Positions 15,378-24,696 of a stretch of DNA of 64,000 nucleotides are shown here, piece after piece. The DNA comes from Deltaproteobacteria bacterium (GTDB lineage Bacteria; Desulfobacterota; Binatia; Binatales; Binataceae), in assembly GCA_021831785.1 (NCBI GenBank), contig JAKBMB010000033.1:1-64000 (forward strand). Reading direction: 5' to 3'. The translations under genes were made by a program, and so were the position numbers. Every line of letters starts with the position of its first letter. Position 1 is the first letter of the stretch. The notes below the pieces were generated by a model. The model searched no databases and had not been told where the DNA came from. It saw nothing but the letters and a program-made list of their open reading frames with translations.

Positions 15378-16659
15378 CGTCCGGTTCCTCACCCATGCCG
15401 ATGTCGCCGTCGCCGCCGATGGCCGCCTTGAACTCCGCGAACGTAAAGAGGTCTTCCGGGTGCGCTTCGTTCCTGAAAGGCTTCTCATCACCCGGAATTC
15501 CGGGCCAGATCACCTCGATCCCGAGTAGCCGAGTGTCAATTACCGCGGACTGCTTGCCGAGCTTCAAGACTGCCCGCGGCTTACCGGCTGACAGATACTC
15601 CCGCCAAAAATTGACCTCGCTCAGGTAGAGATCGTTGTACATGTGAGCCTTGAGGCTCGTGACCCTTGGACCTATCCGCTCCGCCGCCAACGGCGTTTCT
15701 CCGTCCACGGTCAGATGTCGTTCCGGTCTTACGCTTAGACACCACTGCTTCTCGCCCATCAGATGAAAGCGCAGCCCGGCTGCAAGATGCCACCAAAAGT
15801 TACGCGGTTCTGCCGTGGACCTCCGAATTGGCCGCCAGACGACTTTGCGCGAGACCCGTCGTCCGCTCAGAGAGCGATACGTGACAGACCTTTCCTTGCC
15901 CTTATCTGTGGGTGCGAAATAATAGCGTTTGTGCAGCGGATCGAACCGCACCCCTCGTCGGCCCGTATAGCGCCGCAGAGCGCCATTCAGCAGACTCACA
16001 TACCGACGGCTTCCTTCCGGCTCGCTCCATAATCTCGTTGCGCGAAGCGTCTCCACCTGATCTCGATCCACAACTTCGGAAAAAGGGCCGGCCGTCGATC
16101 TCAAATCGTGAAAGGCGAACAGCTTGCCTTCACGAAGCAGGAAAGGTGTCATCTCATCTCGGTCACTGGGCCATCGTAGCCGCTTGCGCAACTCTTCGTC
16201 CTGTCCGTCCGTGAATAAACTAGGAGCCGCAAAAACAACATCGGGCAAATGCGTTAGTGGCAGGAGCGTGCAGTAGATGTTTTCACGCACGTTCGCCTTT
16301 ACAGGCACCATCACCTGCTCGCCACCCAGCGCGCTTATCCGCCCCTCGTGGTCCGCCTTCATTTGCCGAAGCACTGGGATGCTGTAGGTGTTCGGTTGGC
16401 GGTCGATGATGGTGTGATGCTCCGGGCAGAGCAGGATCAGATTCGTGTGCTTGCTGCGATCTTCGTCCGAGAACGCCGCGTCGCCACGAGGACCGCTTCG
16501 GCTTTCCGCGATGATATGCGCTATTTCACCTATGACAATCGGATCATCGACCGACGAGCCGTCCCTGATCAGTCGCTTCTCACAACCCGGAAAAGCGCAC
16601 AAACCGCCCGAGGAAAGGCAGCGCAGTTTGACCTCCTTATCGGATATTCCCCGGCTCAC
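15361..16659 (-). CDS. HNH endonuclease fused to APAZ-like domain, short-Argonaute effector
   Basis: 432 residues from a GTG with GGGGAG six to seven bases upstream. Residues about 14-90 are an HNH/zinc fold: Cys21, Cys26, His48 (IGEIAHII), Asn73 and Cys78/His81-82 (HTNLILLCPEHHTIID). The remaining ~300 residues carry no other nuclease motif and include HMYNDLYLSEVNFWREYL near 340, which fits the APAZ domain that always pairs with short Argonautes. In such systems guide-bound pAgo recognises invader DNA and unleashes the fused effector, here a DNase. First gene of a four-gene operon; its upstream region is only ~130 bases before an IS630 remnant. Confidence 0.85.
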   Translation of the reverse strand: MSRGISDKEVKLRCLSSGGLCAFPGCEKRLIRDGSSVDDPIVIGEIAHIIAESRSGPRGDAAFSDEDRSKHTNLILLCPEHHTIIDRQPNTYSIPVLRQMKADHEGRISALGGEQVMVPVKANVRENIYCTLLPLTHLPDVVFAAPSLFTDGQDEELRKRLRWPSDRDEMTPFLLREGKLFAFHDLRSTAGPFSEVVDRDQVETLRATRLWSEPEGSRRYVSLLNGALRRYTGRRGVRFDPLHKRYYFAPTDKGKERSVTYRSLSGRRVSRKVVWRPIRRSTAEPRNFWWHLAAGLRFHLMGEKQWCLSVRPERHLTVDGETPLAAERIGPRVTSLKAHMYNDLYLSEVNFWREYLSAGKPRAVLKLGKQSAVIDTRLLGIEVIWPGIPGDEKPFRNEAHPEDLFTFAEFKAAIGGDGDIGMGEEPDDDAEG

Positions 16660-16787
16660 CGATTTCTCCCCGCTTCATAGCCCACAAGGAAAACCACAAC
16701 CCTCCGTCCGCTCCTCGCGCCTCTGGCAAACCTAGCTCGGCTCCGTGGCACGGGCTAGTGTTCAGTAACTGAGTTAAGTATAAGGCA
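16660..16787 (-). promoter_or_regulatory. Presumed promoter region of the Argonaute/DarTG operon
   Basis: This 128-base gap between the HNH start and the divergent IS630 remnant must hold the operon promoter unless transcription enters from the IS. I see no convincing -35/-10 pair; a TAAGTATAAGG stretch near 16770 belongs to the IS end. Placement is inferred from position only. Confidence 0.3.
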
Positions 16788-17607
16788 TTGTCGTCTAAGG
16801 TATGTATGAAGACGGCAGGGTTTGAAGTGGGCGAAGCGGATCGGGCAGAACTGGCGGCGTGGTTGCGGATGTGGCGGCTAGCCAAGGAAGTCGGCGTCAG
16901 CTCCATGACCGTGCATCGCATCTGGCACAAGTACGGGCTGCAACCGCATCGGATCGAGAGCTTTAAGTTCAGCACCGACACCGAGTTCGACGCCAAGCTG
17001 GCCGATATCGTCGGACTCCGTGTGGACCCACCCGAGCGGGCGCTGGTACTGTGCGTGGACGAGAAGAGCCAGACGCAGGGCCTTGTGCGCGCCCAGCCGA
17101 TGCTGGCCGATGTCGCCCGGACTGCCCGCCCGCATGACCCATGATTACAAGCGCCATGGCACCGCCAGCCTGTTCGCCGCGCTGGAGGTGGCCAGCGGCA
17201 AGGTCCACGGCCGCTGCTTCAAGCATCACACCCACGTCGAGTTCATCGCCTTTCTGGAGTCTTTAGCCAAGCGCTATTCCAAGCTGGAGTTGCATTTCAT
17301 CTGCGACAACTACGGCAACCACAAGCATCCCGCCGCGGTCAAACAGTGGCTGACCGCTCATCCGCGCTTCCATCTGCACTTCACCCCGACCAGCGCCTCG
17401 TGGCTCAACCTGGTTGAGCGCTGGTTCGCGCTGATTACCAGCCAGGCCATCCGCTGCGCCAGCTTCAACAGCGTCCGCCGCCTGGGGCAGGCCATCGCCC
17501 GTTTCCTGGCCGACTGGAACGACCATACCCAACCCTTCCGCTGGACCAAACCCGCCCATCAGATCAAACGCAGCATCCGCAATGCTGCACTTATTTACGA
17601 GACATGA
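16788..17607 (+). pseudogene. IS630-family transposase, internally deleted and frameshifted
   Basis: The first part (16788-17105) reads EADRAELAAWLR then jumps straight to AKEVGVSSMTVHRIWHKYG, missing the ~80 residues that normally lie between; then ALVLCVDEKSQTQ with the first DDE Asp. An extra G at 17105-17106 (ATGCTG-G-CCGATG) breaks the frame. The second part (to 17607) reads RMTHDYKRHGTASLFAALEV, FICDNYGNHKHPAAV (second Asp) and PTSASWLNLVERWFALI (Glu). Without the insertion the frame would be continuous. Inactive; it bounds the defence island on the right. Confidence 0.88.
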
Positions 17608-17832
17608 CATTAGATAGGACTCAGCTTTTGGTCGCCTTTGAGCGGCGGGTCATGAGCACCGCTTGGGCGCGGCGCCGGACGGACGAGGCGCGCCGGCGGG
17701 CGCGCCGCCGGATGTGCCAACGCAAGGTTCGTGAAGTTGCGTTGCGATACGCAGCAGCTTGGAGCTATCGTCAGCATAGTTGTACGTTCGATACGCTAAT
17801 CGCGGACAGCAGCGAGCGGAGGAGGGTTTACC

Positions 17833-18363
17833 ATGGCTCAGTTCGCTTCGGACATCAAGAAACTCAGAGAGCGCGCGCGCCGGCACATGGAGCAAGGCGC
17901 GGTGACCGAGAGTTATAAAGCGGATCGCCAACAAGTGGTCAAAGTTCTCAACGAAGTGCTCGCCACGGAGATCGTTTGCGTCCTGCGCTACAAGCGCCAC
18001 TATTTCATGGCCAGCGGAATGAATTCGGAAAGCGTAAAGGACGAATTCCTGCAGCATGCGAACGAGGAGCAGCAGCACGCGGATTGGATCGCCCAGCGCA
18101 TCGTTCAACTCAACGGCGAGCCCAACTTCAATCCCGAAGGTCTAGCGAGCAGAAGCCACGCCGAGTACGTCGAGGGCTCCGACCTGGCGTCGATGATCAA
18201 GGAGGATCTGGTTGCCGAGCGAATCGCGATCGAGTCTTACTCCGAGATCGTGCGCTGGCTGGGCAGCGACGACCCGACTACCCGCAGGCTTATCGAGGAC
18301 ATCCTAAAGATGGAGGAAGAGCACGCTGAAGACCTGTCTTCCTTGCTCCAGCGCTTGACATAG
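17833..18363 (+). CDS. Ferritin-like / bacterioferritin-type diiron protein
   Basis: 176 residues, a four-helix ferritin-like fold. Candidate metal ligands: Glu in LATEIVCVLRYKRHY (about 45), EEQQHADW (E/H, about 78-82), EDLVAERIAIESYSEIV (about 122-130) and KMEEEHAEDL (about 157-162). Such proteins oxidise and store iron or protect DNA from peroxide. ATG preceded by GGAGGAGGG about ten bases upstream, a strong ribosome site. Stand-alone gene on the plus strand; its neighbours are the IS630 remnant and a permease. Confidence 0.85.
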   Translation: MAQFASDIKKLRERARRHMEQGAVTESYKADRQQVVKVLNEVLATEIVCVLRYKRHYFMASGMNSESVKDEFLQHANEEQQHADWIAQRIVQLNGEPNFNPEGLASRSHAEYVEGSDLASMIKEDLVAERIAIESYSEIVRWLGSDDPTTRRLIEDILKMEEEHAEDLSSLLQRLT

Positions 18364-18410
18364 GCGCAAAATTTCTCTGGGCAAGATGCACGGCCGCGGG
18401 CTTGGCGAAG

Positions 18411-19862
18411 TCAGGGCTGAGGGCGAGGTGGCGGCGGGCCGCCGTAGACGCGCCGACAAAGCCAATAGATCGGCGCCGCAGCCCCCGCCAGGACGAGAGC
18501 GAGGATGAATTCTCTCCCGTTCGCGCCGGCAGTCAGGGCAAGGCCGAGGGTGAGCAGCCAGACCAGCAGCGGGGCTGCCGCGGTTAAATAAAGCACGCCC
18601 CGGCCTCCACCGATGTGAAACAGCCCGCCGCGCGCCGGCTGCAGCGTGCGCAGCCGGATCAGCGCACCCATCTCAAGCGCGAGCGCCGTCATGTAGAACA
18701 GAACGTCGAGCAACACCAGGCTCACAAAGCCGAGCGGCACCAGACACGAAAAGACCGCGCAGCACACGATGATCGCCTTGCTCGGCGTTTGCGCCGGCGC
18801 CCATAGCCGCGCGAGAGACCGCGGCAAATAGCCCTCGAACGCAAGCACAAAAGGCAGGCGCGAGACCCAGAGCAAAGAAGCCGCGAAGACCGCAAAGGAG
18901 CTCACCGCGCCGCCCGCAGCGATCGCCTTGCCCAGCCACCAGCCGCCGACCTGATAGCCCAGCTCGGCGAACGAACCGGTGGCCCATCGCGAGTAATCAC
19001 TGTGCGTGGCGGCGGTGATCACCAGCGGTATCAGGTAGCCGGCCCATACCAGCGGAATGACGATCAGCACGGCGCGCAGATAGTTGCGGCGCGGCTGTTC
19101 AAGCTCCGCAGCCGCCACGCTAAGGTTTTCCCAGCCGCAAAAGTTCCAGATCACGACGCTGAGGGCGGCGCTCAGCGCGGACAGATGATCTCCAAGACCA
19201 CCCTGTGCCCAGATGGGGGTTGAGCCGGACAGCGAGAGCATCGCGCGCAGCGAGGTAGGATGCCACGGGCCGACTACCGCGAGAGCCAGAAAAGGCGCCA
19301 TAACCGCGAGCGCGAGCGCGAGCGAGGCGCGCCCGGCCGGCCGAACTCCCGCGATGTTGAGTAACCCGGCGAGCCAAATCACCCCAAGCTCGACGAGCAA
19401 CTTGAGCGGCGCGCCGAGCGGAATAAGAAACGAAAGATACGCCGCGAACAAGGTGGGGTAGATCGCCATATCGACCGCGGTATAGAGTATTGTAAGGTAA
19501 GCTTCCGTAAAACCGAGGAAGGGACCAAAGGCCTCTTTGACCCAAAAGTAGAAACCGCCCTCGACCGGGATTAAGGCGGTCAACTCAGCCGCCATCAGGG
19601 CGACCGGCGCGCTGAGCAGAAACGGCGCCAATAGGCATAGCACAAGGGTAATTCGTAAACCGGCGCTGGCGAGCGCGGCTTCAAGTCCGTAGGGCCCTCC
19701 GCTGACGATTAAGTACATCACCGCCACGGTTGCGGGCAGGCCTAAAAGCGGGCGTTTTTTGGCGGATGGAACCGGACAATAGAAGGGCGCCGGACGCAAC
19801 CGCGGATACTTTGCGTCGGGTCCGGTTTTATAATTCATTGCAAGCTTACGCGGCAACAACAC
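18411..19862 (-). CDS. APC-superfamily amino-acid permease
   Basis: 483 residues with about twelve hydrophobic helices. The first helix region has VMYLIVSGGPYGLEAALA (the unwound G-P-Y-G substrate segment) and later AELTALIPVEGGFYFWVKEAFG and VIWNFCGWENLSV, all characteristic of amino acid-polyamine-organocation transporters. Frame opens at GTG 19862; ATG 19838 is an alternative. Transcribed divergently from the TPR lipoprotein gene across ~155 bases. Substrate not predictable. Confidence 0.85.
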   Translation of the reverse strand: MLLPRKLAMNYKTGPDAKYPRLRPAPFYCPVPSAKKRPLLGLPATVAVMYLIVSGGPYGLEAALASAGLRITLVLCLLAPFLLSAPVALMAAELTALIPVEGGFYFWVKEAFGPFLGFTEAYLTILYTAVDMAIYPTLFAAYLSFLIPLGAPLKLLVELGVIWLAGLLNIAGVRPAGRASLALALAVMAPFLALAVVGPWHPTSLRAMLSLSGSTPIWAQGGLGDHLSALSAALSVVIWNFCGWENLSVAAAELEQPRRNYLRAVLIVIPLVWAGYLIPLVITAATHSDYSRWATGSFAELGYQVGGWWLGKAIAAGGAVSSFAVFAASLLWVSRLPFVLAFEGYLPRSLARLWAPAQTPSKAIIVCCAVFSCLVPLGFVSLVLLDVLFYMTALALEMGALIRLRTLQPARGGLFHIGGGRGVLYLTAAAPLLVWLLTLGLALTAGANGREFILALVLAGAAAPIYWLCRRVYGGPPPPRPQP

Positions 19863-20017
19863 ATAAATCTGCGCCGCCCGCCCTGACCGTTGCGGCTCTG
19901 TCGCAAGCGGTTTGCCGCGCGCTTGCCACGGGCGCCGGGGCGGCGACGTTGACGGTCAGGAAAGGCAAGGCTATGGTATCGGATAAATCCCTCTGGTCGA
20001 GGCCTGTCAGCCCATAA

Positions 20018-21796
20018 ATGAGAGTGTGGAGTCAGCGCGGTGTCAAGCTGCTGGCGACCGCGTCACTGTTGTTAGCCGCTTGCGCCACTGCGACGCGCAA
20101 GCCACCGGGTCAACCCGCGCAGGGGTCCAGCGCTCACGCCAAGGCCGAACCGGCCTTTGGCGGTCTGCCGAAGGTCAAGATACCGGAGCGAGCCGCGGCT
20201 ATAGGCGCGTTTTTGCAAGCCCAGGTCGCCACCGACGAAGGCCATCGCGAGCGCGCCTTGGGCTACTACGCGGCGGCGGTCAAGGCCGACCCGTACAACG
20301 CGATGCTGCGGTCGCGCCTGGCGACGCTGTACGTGCGCGACGGCCAGCTCAAGGCCGCTCTGGAGCAGGCCAACAAGGCGCTGGAGCTCGATCCATACCA
20401 GGTCGAGACGCGGCTTTTAGCGGCCGGCATCTCCTCGGCGCTGGGCGATGACAAACAGGCCGAGCAGCAGTACCACGCGGTGCTCCGCCAAGAGCCGGAT
20501 AACCAAGAGGCCCACCTCTACCTAGGCACGATCTACGCCAAGCAAGGCGACTACGCCAAAGCGCTCAAGGTTTTTCGCCAGCTTATCGAGGCGGACCCGC
20601 ATTCGTTTTTAGGCTACTATTATTGCGGGCGCGTGATGACGGCGGCCAAGGATTACCCGGCTGCCGAACGCTACTATCGCCACGCGCTTGACCTCAATCC
20701 GCAGTCCGAACTGGTGTTGCTGGACCTGGCCGTTCTCGAAGAGCTGCAGAACAAGCCGCGGGAGGCGATCCGGCATTACGAGAAGATTCTTCGCGTAAAC
20801 CCGAACAACGACTTCGTGCACAAGCGGCTGGGAGAGCTCTTTGCCGGGCAAAAGGAGTTCGACCAGGCGTTGCGCGAGTTCGAGCGCTCCGAACAGCTCG
20901 AGACCAACCCCGAGGATACGCGAACCAAGATCGGCCTGCTCTACTTCGAACGCGGCGACCTGGGACGCGCCGCCACCGAGTTCAACCTCGTGCTCGGCGC
21001 CTCGCCGAGCAATTATCGGGTCCATTATTACCTCGGCACCGCCTATAGCGAGCTCAACGAGTTCGACAAGGCAATCAAGCAATTCGATGCGATTCCTCCC
21101 GGCGCCGATTCCTACGTCGATTCGCGCGTGCAGCTCGCCTATCTGTACGACAAGAAGAACCAGTACGACCAGGCGATCACGGTGCTTAAGCAGGCGCTCA
21201 GTAAAAAACCCAAGAACACGGAACTAATGGGGTTTTTGGCCGGAGTTTATCGCGAGAAAAAGGAATATCCGCAGGCGATCTCGACGCTTAAGGAGATGAT
21301 CGCGCTCGAGCCCAACAACGACAAGTTCCACTTCACCCTGGGCGCGATCTATGACGAGGCCAAGGAAAAGCCGCAAAGCGTCGATGAGATGCGCCGCGCG
21401 ATCGCGCTCAACCCAAACAATGCCCAGGCGTTGAACTACCTGGGTTACACCTACGCCGAAATGGGGACCAATCTTGACGAAGCGGAAACCCTCATTCGCC
21501 GCGCGCTCAGGATTGAGCCTCACGACGGCTTCTATATCGACAGTCTCGGCTGGGTGTACTACCAAAAAGGCCAGTATCAGAAGGCCCTCAAAGAGCTTCA
21601 GCAGGCGGTCGACCTTACCGACGACGACCCGACCATCACCGAGCATCTGGCCGACGCTTATCGCAAGGTCGGCGAGTTCGACAAGGCCCAGGCGCTGTAT
21701 CGCAAGGCGCTGCGCAAGGCGACCGAGAGCGACCAGGTACGCCGGCTAAAGGAAAAGCTCGACACCTTTCGCAACGCCGGCCGCGCGGCCCAATAG
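20018..21796 (+). CDS. TPR-repeat lipoprotein
   Basis: 592 residues. N-terminal signal with lipobox LLLAACAT (Cys about residue 22), then more than a dozen tetratricopeptide repeats from about residue 60 to 585 (for example ALGYYAAAVKADPYNAMLRS, AEQQYHAVLRQEPDNQEAHL, AETLIRRALRIEPHDGFYID). Likely an outer-membrane-anchored scaffold for protein complexes, of the kind found with LolA/DUF4292-like lipoproteins in deltaproteobacterial-type genomes. Followed after 6 bases by a second lipoprotein gene, so the pair forms an operon. Confidence 0.88.
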   Translation: MRVWSQRGVKLLATASLLLAACATATRKPPGQPAQGSSAHAKAEPAFGGLPKVKIPERAAAIGAFLQAQVATDEGHRERALGYYAAAVKADPYNAMLRSRLATLYVRDGQLKAALEQANKALELDPYQVETRLLAAGISSALGDDKQAEQQYHAVLRQEPDNQEAHLYLGTIYAKQGDYAKALKVFRQLIEADPHSFLGYYYCGRVMTAAKDYPAAERYYRHALDLNPQSELVLLDLAVLEELQNKPREAIRHYEKILRVNPNNDFVHKRLGELFAGQKEFDQALREFERSEQLETNPEDTRTKIGLLYFERGDLGRAATEFNLVLGASPSNYRVHYYLGTAYSELNEFDKAIKQFDAIPPGADSYVDSRVQLAYLYDKKNQYDQAITVLKQALSKKPKNTELMGFLAGVYREKKEYPQAISTLKEMIALEPNNDKFHFTLGAIYDEAKEKPQSVDEMRRAIALNPNNAQALNYLGYTYAEMGTNLDEAETLIRRALRIEPHDGFYIDSLGWVYYQKGQYQKALKELQQAVDLTDDDPTITEHLADAYRKVGEFDKAQALYRKALRKATESDQVRRLKEKLDTFRNAGRAAQ

Positions 21797-21802
21797 AGCG
21801 AA

Positions 21803-22633
21803 ATGACGGCTTTACGCCGGTGGACGGGTTTGTCGCCGCTGCTGCTGGCCATGGCGCTTATCGGATGTGCGGCGCAAAAGCCGGCGCCGCCCTCCCAAGC
21901 CGCCGGCGGCGAAGCGCAGCTCGCGCAGACCTCCGAGGCGCAGGCGCTCACGGCCCGGCTCGCGCAAAAAGCGCAAGCTCTGAGCTCCTTTCAGACCGAC
22001 GCCGTGATGGAGTATACCCAGGGCGCCAAGCGTCTTAAGGCGCGCGAGCAGCTCACGATTCGCCGCCCGCAAAGTCTGCGGATCGACGCCTACTACGCGT
22101 TCGGCGTCGGGCTGGTCGTGGTCAGCGACGGCGCCCAAATTCAGGTTTTCGAGCCGTCTAAGAATGTTCTGTTCTATGGGCGGCCGAGCGCAGCGACGCT
22201 CGATCGTTTCGCCCACGTGCCGCTCGGACCGCGCAAGGCGATTAACCTGCTGATGGGATTGGCGCCGGACAGCGACTGCGCCACCCCGCCGGCGCTGAGT
22301 TACGTCAGACGCGAGGGAACGCTGCTGATAGCCGGCCGGCGATGGCCCGACGGCTCCGTTACCGAGCTTGGCTTTGCGGGCTCCGAGCTTGCCGTAACGC
22401 GGGAACGGGAGCCCGACGGCGCGCTTCGCTACGAGGTCGGCTACGGCGACTACCGGAACGTGGGAGGAGTCAACTTCGCCCACCGCATCGAGGCCAACTT
22501 CCCGTTGAGCGGCTCCGCGGTCAAATTCAGCTACAAGCAAGCCGTCTTCAACCGGGTCTTCGACAACTCGCTCTTCGTACTTTTGCCCAGTCCCGCAACG
22601 CGCACGATCGATCTCGACTATCAGGCAGGATAG
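21803..22633 (+). CDS. DUF4292/LolA-like lipoprotein
   Basis: 276 residues with signal peptide and lipobox ALIGCAA (Cys about 22). Mature part resembles LolA/LolB-like folds: SFQTDAVMEYTQGAKRLKAR, QLTIRRPQSLRIDAYYAFG and VSDGAQIQVFEPSKNVLFYG. Such proteins bind lipid or act in outer-membrane assembly. Six bases separate it from the TPR lipoprotein, suggesting joint function. A GCGGCG-TTTTG-CGCCGC hairpin lies just after the stop but has no T-run. Confidence 0.8.
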   Translation: MTALRRWTGLSPLLLAMALIGCAAQKPAPPSQAAGGEAQLAQTSEAQALTARLAQKAQALSSFQTDAVMEYTQGAKRLKAREQLTIRRPQSLRIDAYYAFGVGLVVVSDGAQIQVFEPSKNVLFYGRPSAATLDRFAHVPLGPRKAINLLMGLAPDSDCATPPALSYVRREGTLLIAGRRWPDGSVTELGFAGSELAVTREREPDGALRYEVGYGDYRNVGGVNFAHRIEANFPLSGSAVKFSYKQAVFNRVFDNSLFVLLPSPATRTIDLDYQAG

Positions 22634-22840
22634 CCGTGCGGCGTTTTGCGCCGCTAGGTTATGCTGGACGCTGTCTCGTCTGCGTCCCACCGCGCGCAAC
22701 GCATCGGGGGAGAAATCGCGGGAATTCGAACATCTGATGGAAAGGCGCCGCGCCGGCCGTGCTTTCGGGCCGTTACCGCCGACACTTACCGGAGAATCGG
22801 CAATCGGCGCTTGCAGTGAGCGAGATCGGGAGTAATTGGA

Positions 22841-23461
22841 ATGAGCGGTGTTTACGCGAGGACCATTTTTCCCTGGTTGCTGGAGCTCAGCGTTGGGGGA
22901 GAGCGCTTCGCTCGAGAGCGGGCCAAGGCACTGCGGTCCGCATATGGAGAGGTGCTCGAAGTGGGCTTCGGCACCGGCCTCAATCTGCCTCACTACCCGC
23001 GCGGCGTAACGCGCCTGGTTGCGCTCGATCCCGAGCAGATGCTTCCTGCCAAGGTTTCAAAGCGCATCTCGGCCGTCAGCTTTCCCGTTGAGCGCGTGCG
23101 GCAGACCGGGGAGCGTTTGCCCTTTGCCGCGAACCGGTTTGACTGTGTGGTGACCACGCTAACGCTTTGCACGGTCGCCGATCCGGTCCGCGTTCTGCGC
23201 GAGATACGCCGGGTTCTTCGGCCTGGGGGAACGTATCTTTTTCTCGAGCACGGGCGCGGCACCAAACCACGGGTAGCCCGGCTCCAAGACTGGCTGAACT
23301 TGCCGTGGAAGTACAGCGGCGTTGCTCGCGGCTGCAACATAAACCGTCCCATTGATTCCCTTATCGTCCAGTCCGGGCTTCGGATCGCGTCGCTGGAGCG
23401 CTACGTACTCGGAAGGCCGCGTATTCTGACCGAAATGTATCGAGGGTTCGCGACTTCGTAA
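22841..23461 (+). CDS. Class I SAM-dependent methyltransferase
   Basis: 206 residues, complete Rossmann methyltransferase: motif I VLEVGFGTGLNLPHYP (about 31-46), acidic loop VALDPEQ (about 55-61), DCVVTTLTLCTVADPVRVL (motif IV-like) and EIRRVLRPGGTYLFLEHGRG. Similar to METTL7/UbiE-like small methyltransferases; substrate unknown. GGGAG lies eight bases before the ATG. Plus-strand, about 200 bases after the lipoprotein pair. Confidence 0.88.
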   Translation: MSGVYARTIFPWLLELSVGGERFARERAKALRSAYGEVLEVGFGTGLNLPHYPRGVTRLVALDPEQMLPAKVSKRISAVSFPVERVRQTGERLPFAANRFDCVVTTLTLCTVADPVRVLREIRRVLRPGGTYLFLEHGRGTKPRVARLQDWLNLPWKYSGVARGCNINRPIDSLIVQSGLRIASLERYVLGRPRILTEMYRGFATS

Positions 23462-23629
23462 CGGCGAGTCCGGATGGCGGGGCATTGAAATGGTCTCGTG
23501 CCGCGCAGGCGCGTTCGAGGCCCTTCGAACTTAACGCTCCGCCGCAAGCGCGCAGCCAAGAGCTTGCCGACAAACCGTCTTCGTTGCGCTTGTCGCCGCA
23601 TGATACGAGCGGGGCGCTAAGGGACAGTA

Positions 23630-24603
23630 TTTACGGACGGCCGCGAGCGCGCCAACTCGGCGAAATTCGTAAGCGTAACGCCGGATTGGGCGATCGCGGC
23701 GCGCACCGCGGGGCTGGTCAGAATCTCCGTTTCGGCCTTGGCCGAGCGGGCGCGCCGGCGCCGCCTCGAAGAATCGCGCGCGGGCATTGTGCGCTGCGAG
23801 AAACCGGTTCTGTTCGCCGTCGCCGCCGAGCGCTGGCTCGCCGGCAAGACCGCGTGCGCGCCCTCAAAGAAAACAGGAACGTCGGCAGGGCGCTAAGCCG
23901 CCAGGATGAGCAGCGGCTTATCGGGGCTATCGGGGCATGCCGCGCGCCGGCGCTCTATCCGCTCTTTGTGCTCGCGCTCGATGCGGGCTTGCGGGCATCC
24001 GAGCTACGTTTCCTTTGCCACCAAGACCTTAGGCTCACTTGGCGAGACGGCTTTATCGCTCAGGGCGTGCTCACGGTCGCCAAGTCCAAGACCGAGGCGG
24101 GAACCGGGCGAACCATCCCGTTGACCTCGCGCGCGTGCGCCGCGCTCTCGCTTTGGCTTAGCCGCTTCCCCAACGCCCAGCCCGAGCACTACATCTTTCC
24201 TCGCCACGCGGTCGGCTTCGCCGGCAACGGGCGCACGCCCTTCATTTACAATGTTGACCTCGACCGGCCAATGAACCGCTGGAAACGCGCGTGGGAGCTT
24301 ACACGTCGTCGGGCGGGGCTCAGGTATCGTTGGCATGACTTGCGCCATAGCTTCGTTACGCGGCTGGCCGAGAACCCGGGGGTGTCGGAGCAGACCATCC
24401 GTGCGCTGGCCGGCCATGTCAGCCAGGCTATGTTCGAGCACTACTCGCATATCCGCGCCGATGCCAAGCTGGCGGCCATGGCGGCGCTCGAAAGGGGCAC
24501 AAAAACAGCCTCAGCGGATCGGCAGGGGGCACAATTTGGGGCACAGTCGCCGGACGAAATGTCCGAACAGCGTTCTGCGATTCCCGAAAAAGCCTTGAAT
24601 TAG
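23630..24603 (+). pseudogene. Tyrosine recombinase/integrase with deleted core-binding domain
   Basis: The catalytic half is intact: LDAGLRASELRFL (Arg), KSKTEAGTGRTIPLT (beta-hairpin Lys), WHDLRHSFVTRLAENPGVSE (HxxR), LAGHVSQAMFEHYSHIR (H and nucleophile Tyr). The N-terminal part is in another frame (FAVAAERWLAGKTA near 23810) and joins the catalytic part at 23850 with the SAM-like DNA-binding domain missing. So this is a deletion remnant, although the catalytic domain could still be translated from within. It ends 17 bases before the tRNA-Arg gene, a usual attachment site class. Confidence 0.8.
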
Positions 24604-24619
24604 CTAGGGTTTTTGGGGG

Positions 24620-24693
24620 CGCGCCAGGCGGGACTCGAACCCACGACCCGCGGCTTAGAAGGCCGCTGCTCTGTCCGACTGAGCTACTGGCGC
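24620..24693 (-). tRNA. tRNA-Arg (anticodon TCT)
   Basis: Read on the minus strand: acceptor GCGCCAG/CTGGCGC, D-arm GCTC...GAGC, anticodon stem GCGGC/GCCGC with loop CTTCTAA, T-arm GTGGG-TTCGAGT-CCCGC, discriminator G. CCA is not encoded. The 3' end faces the integrase remnant. Confidence 0.95.
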
Positions 24694-24696
24694 GAA

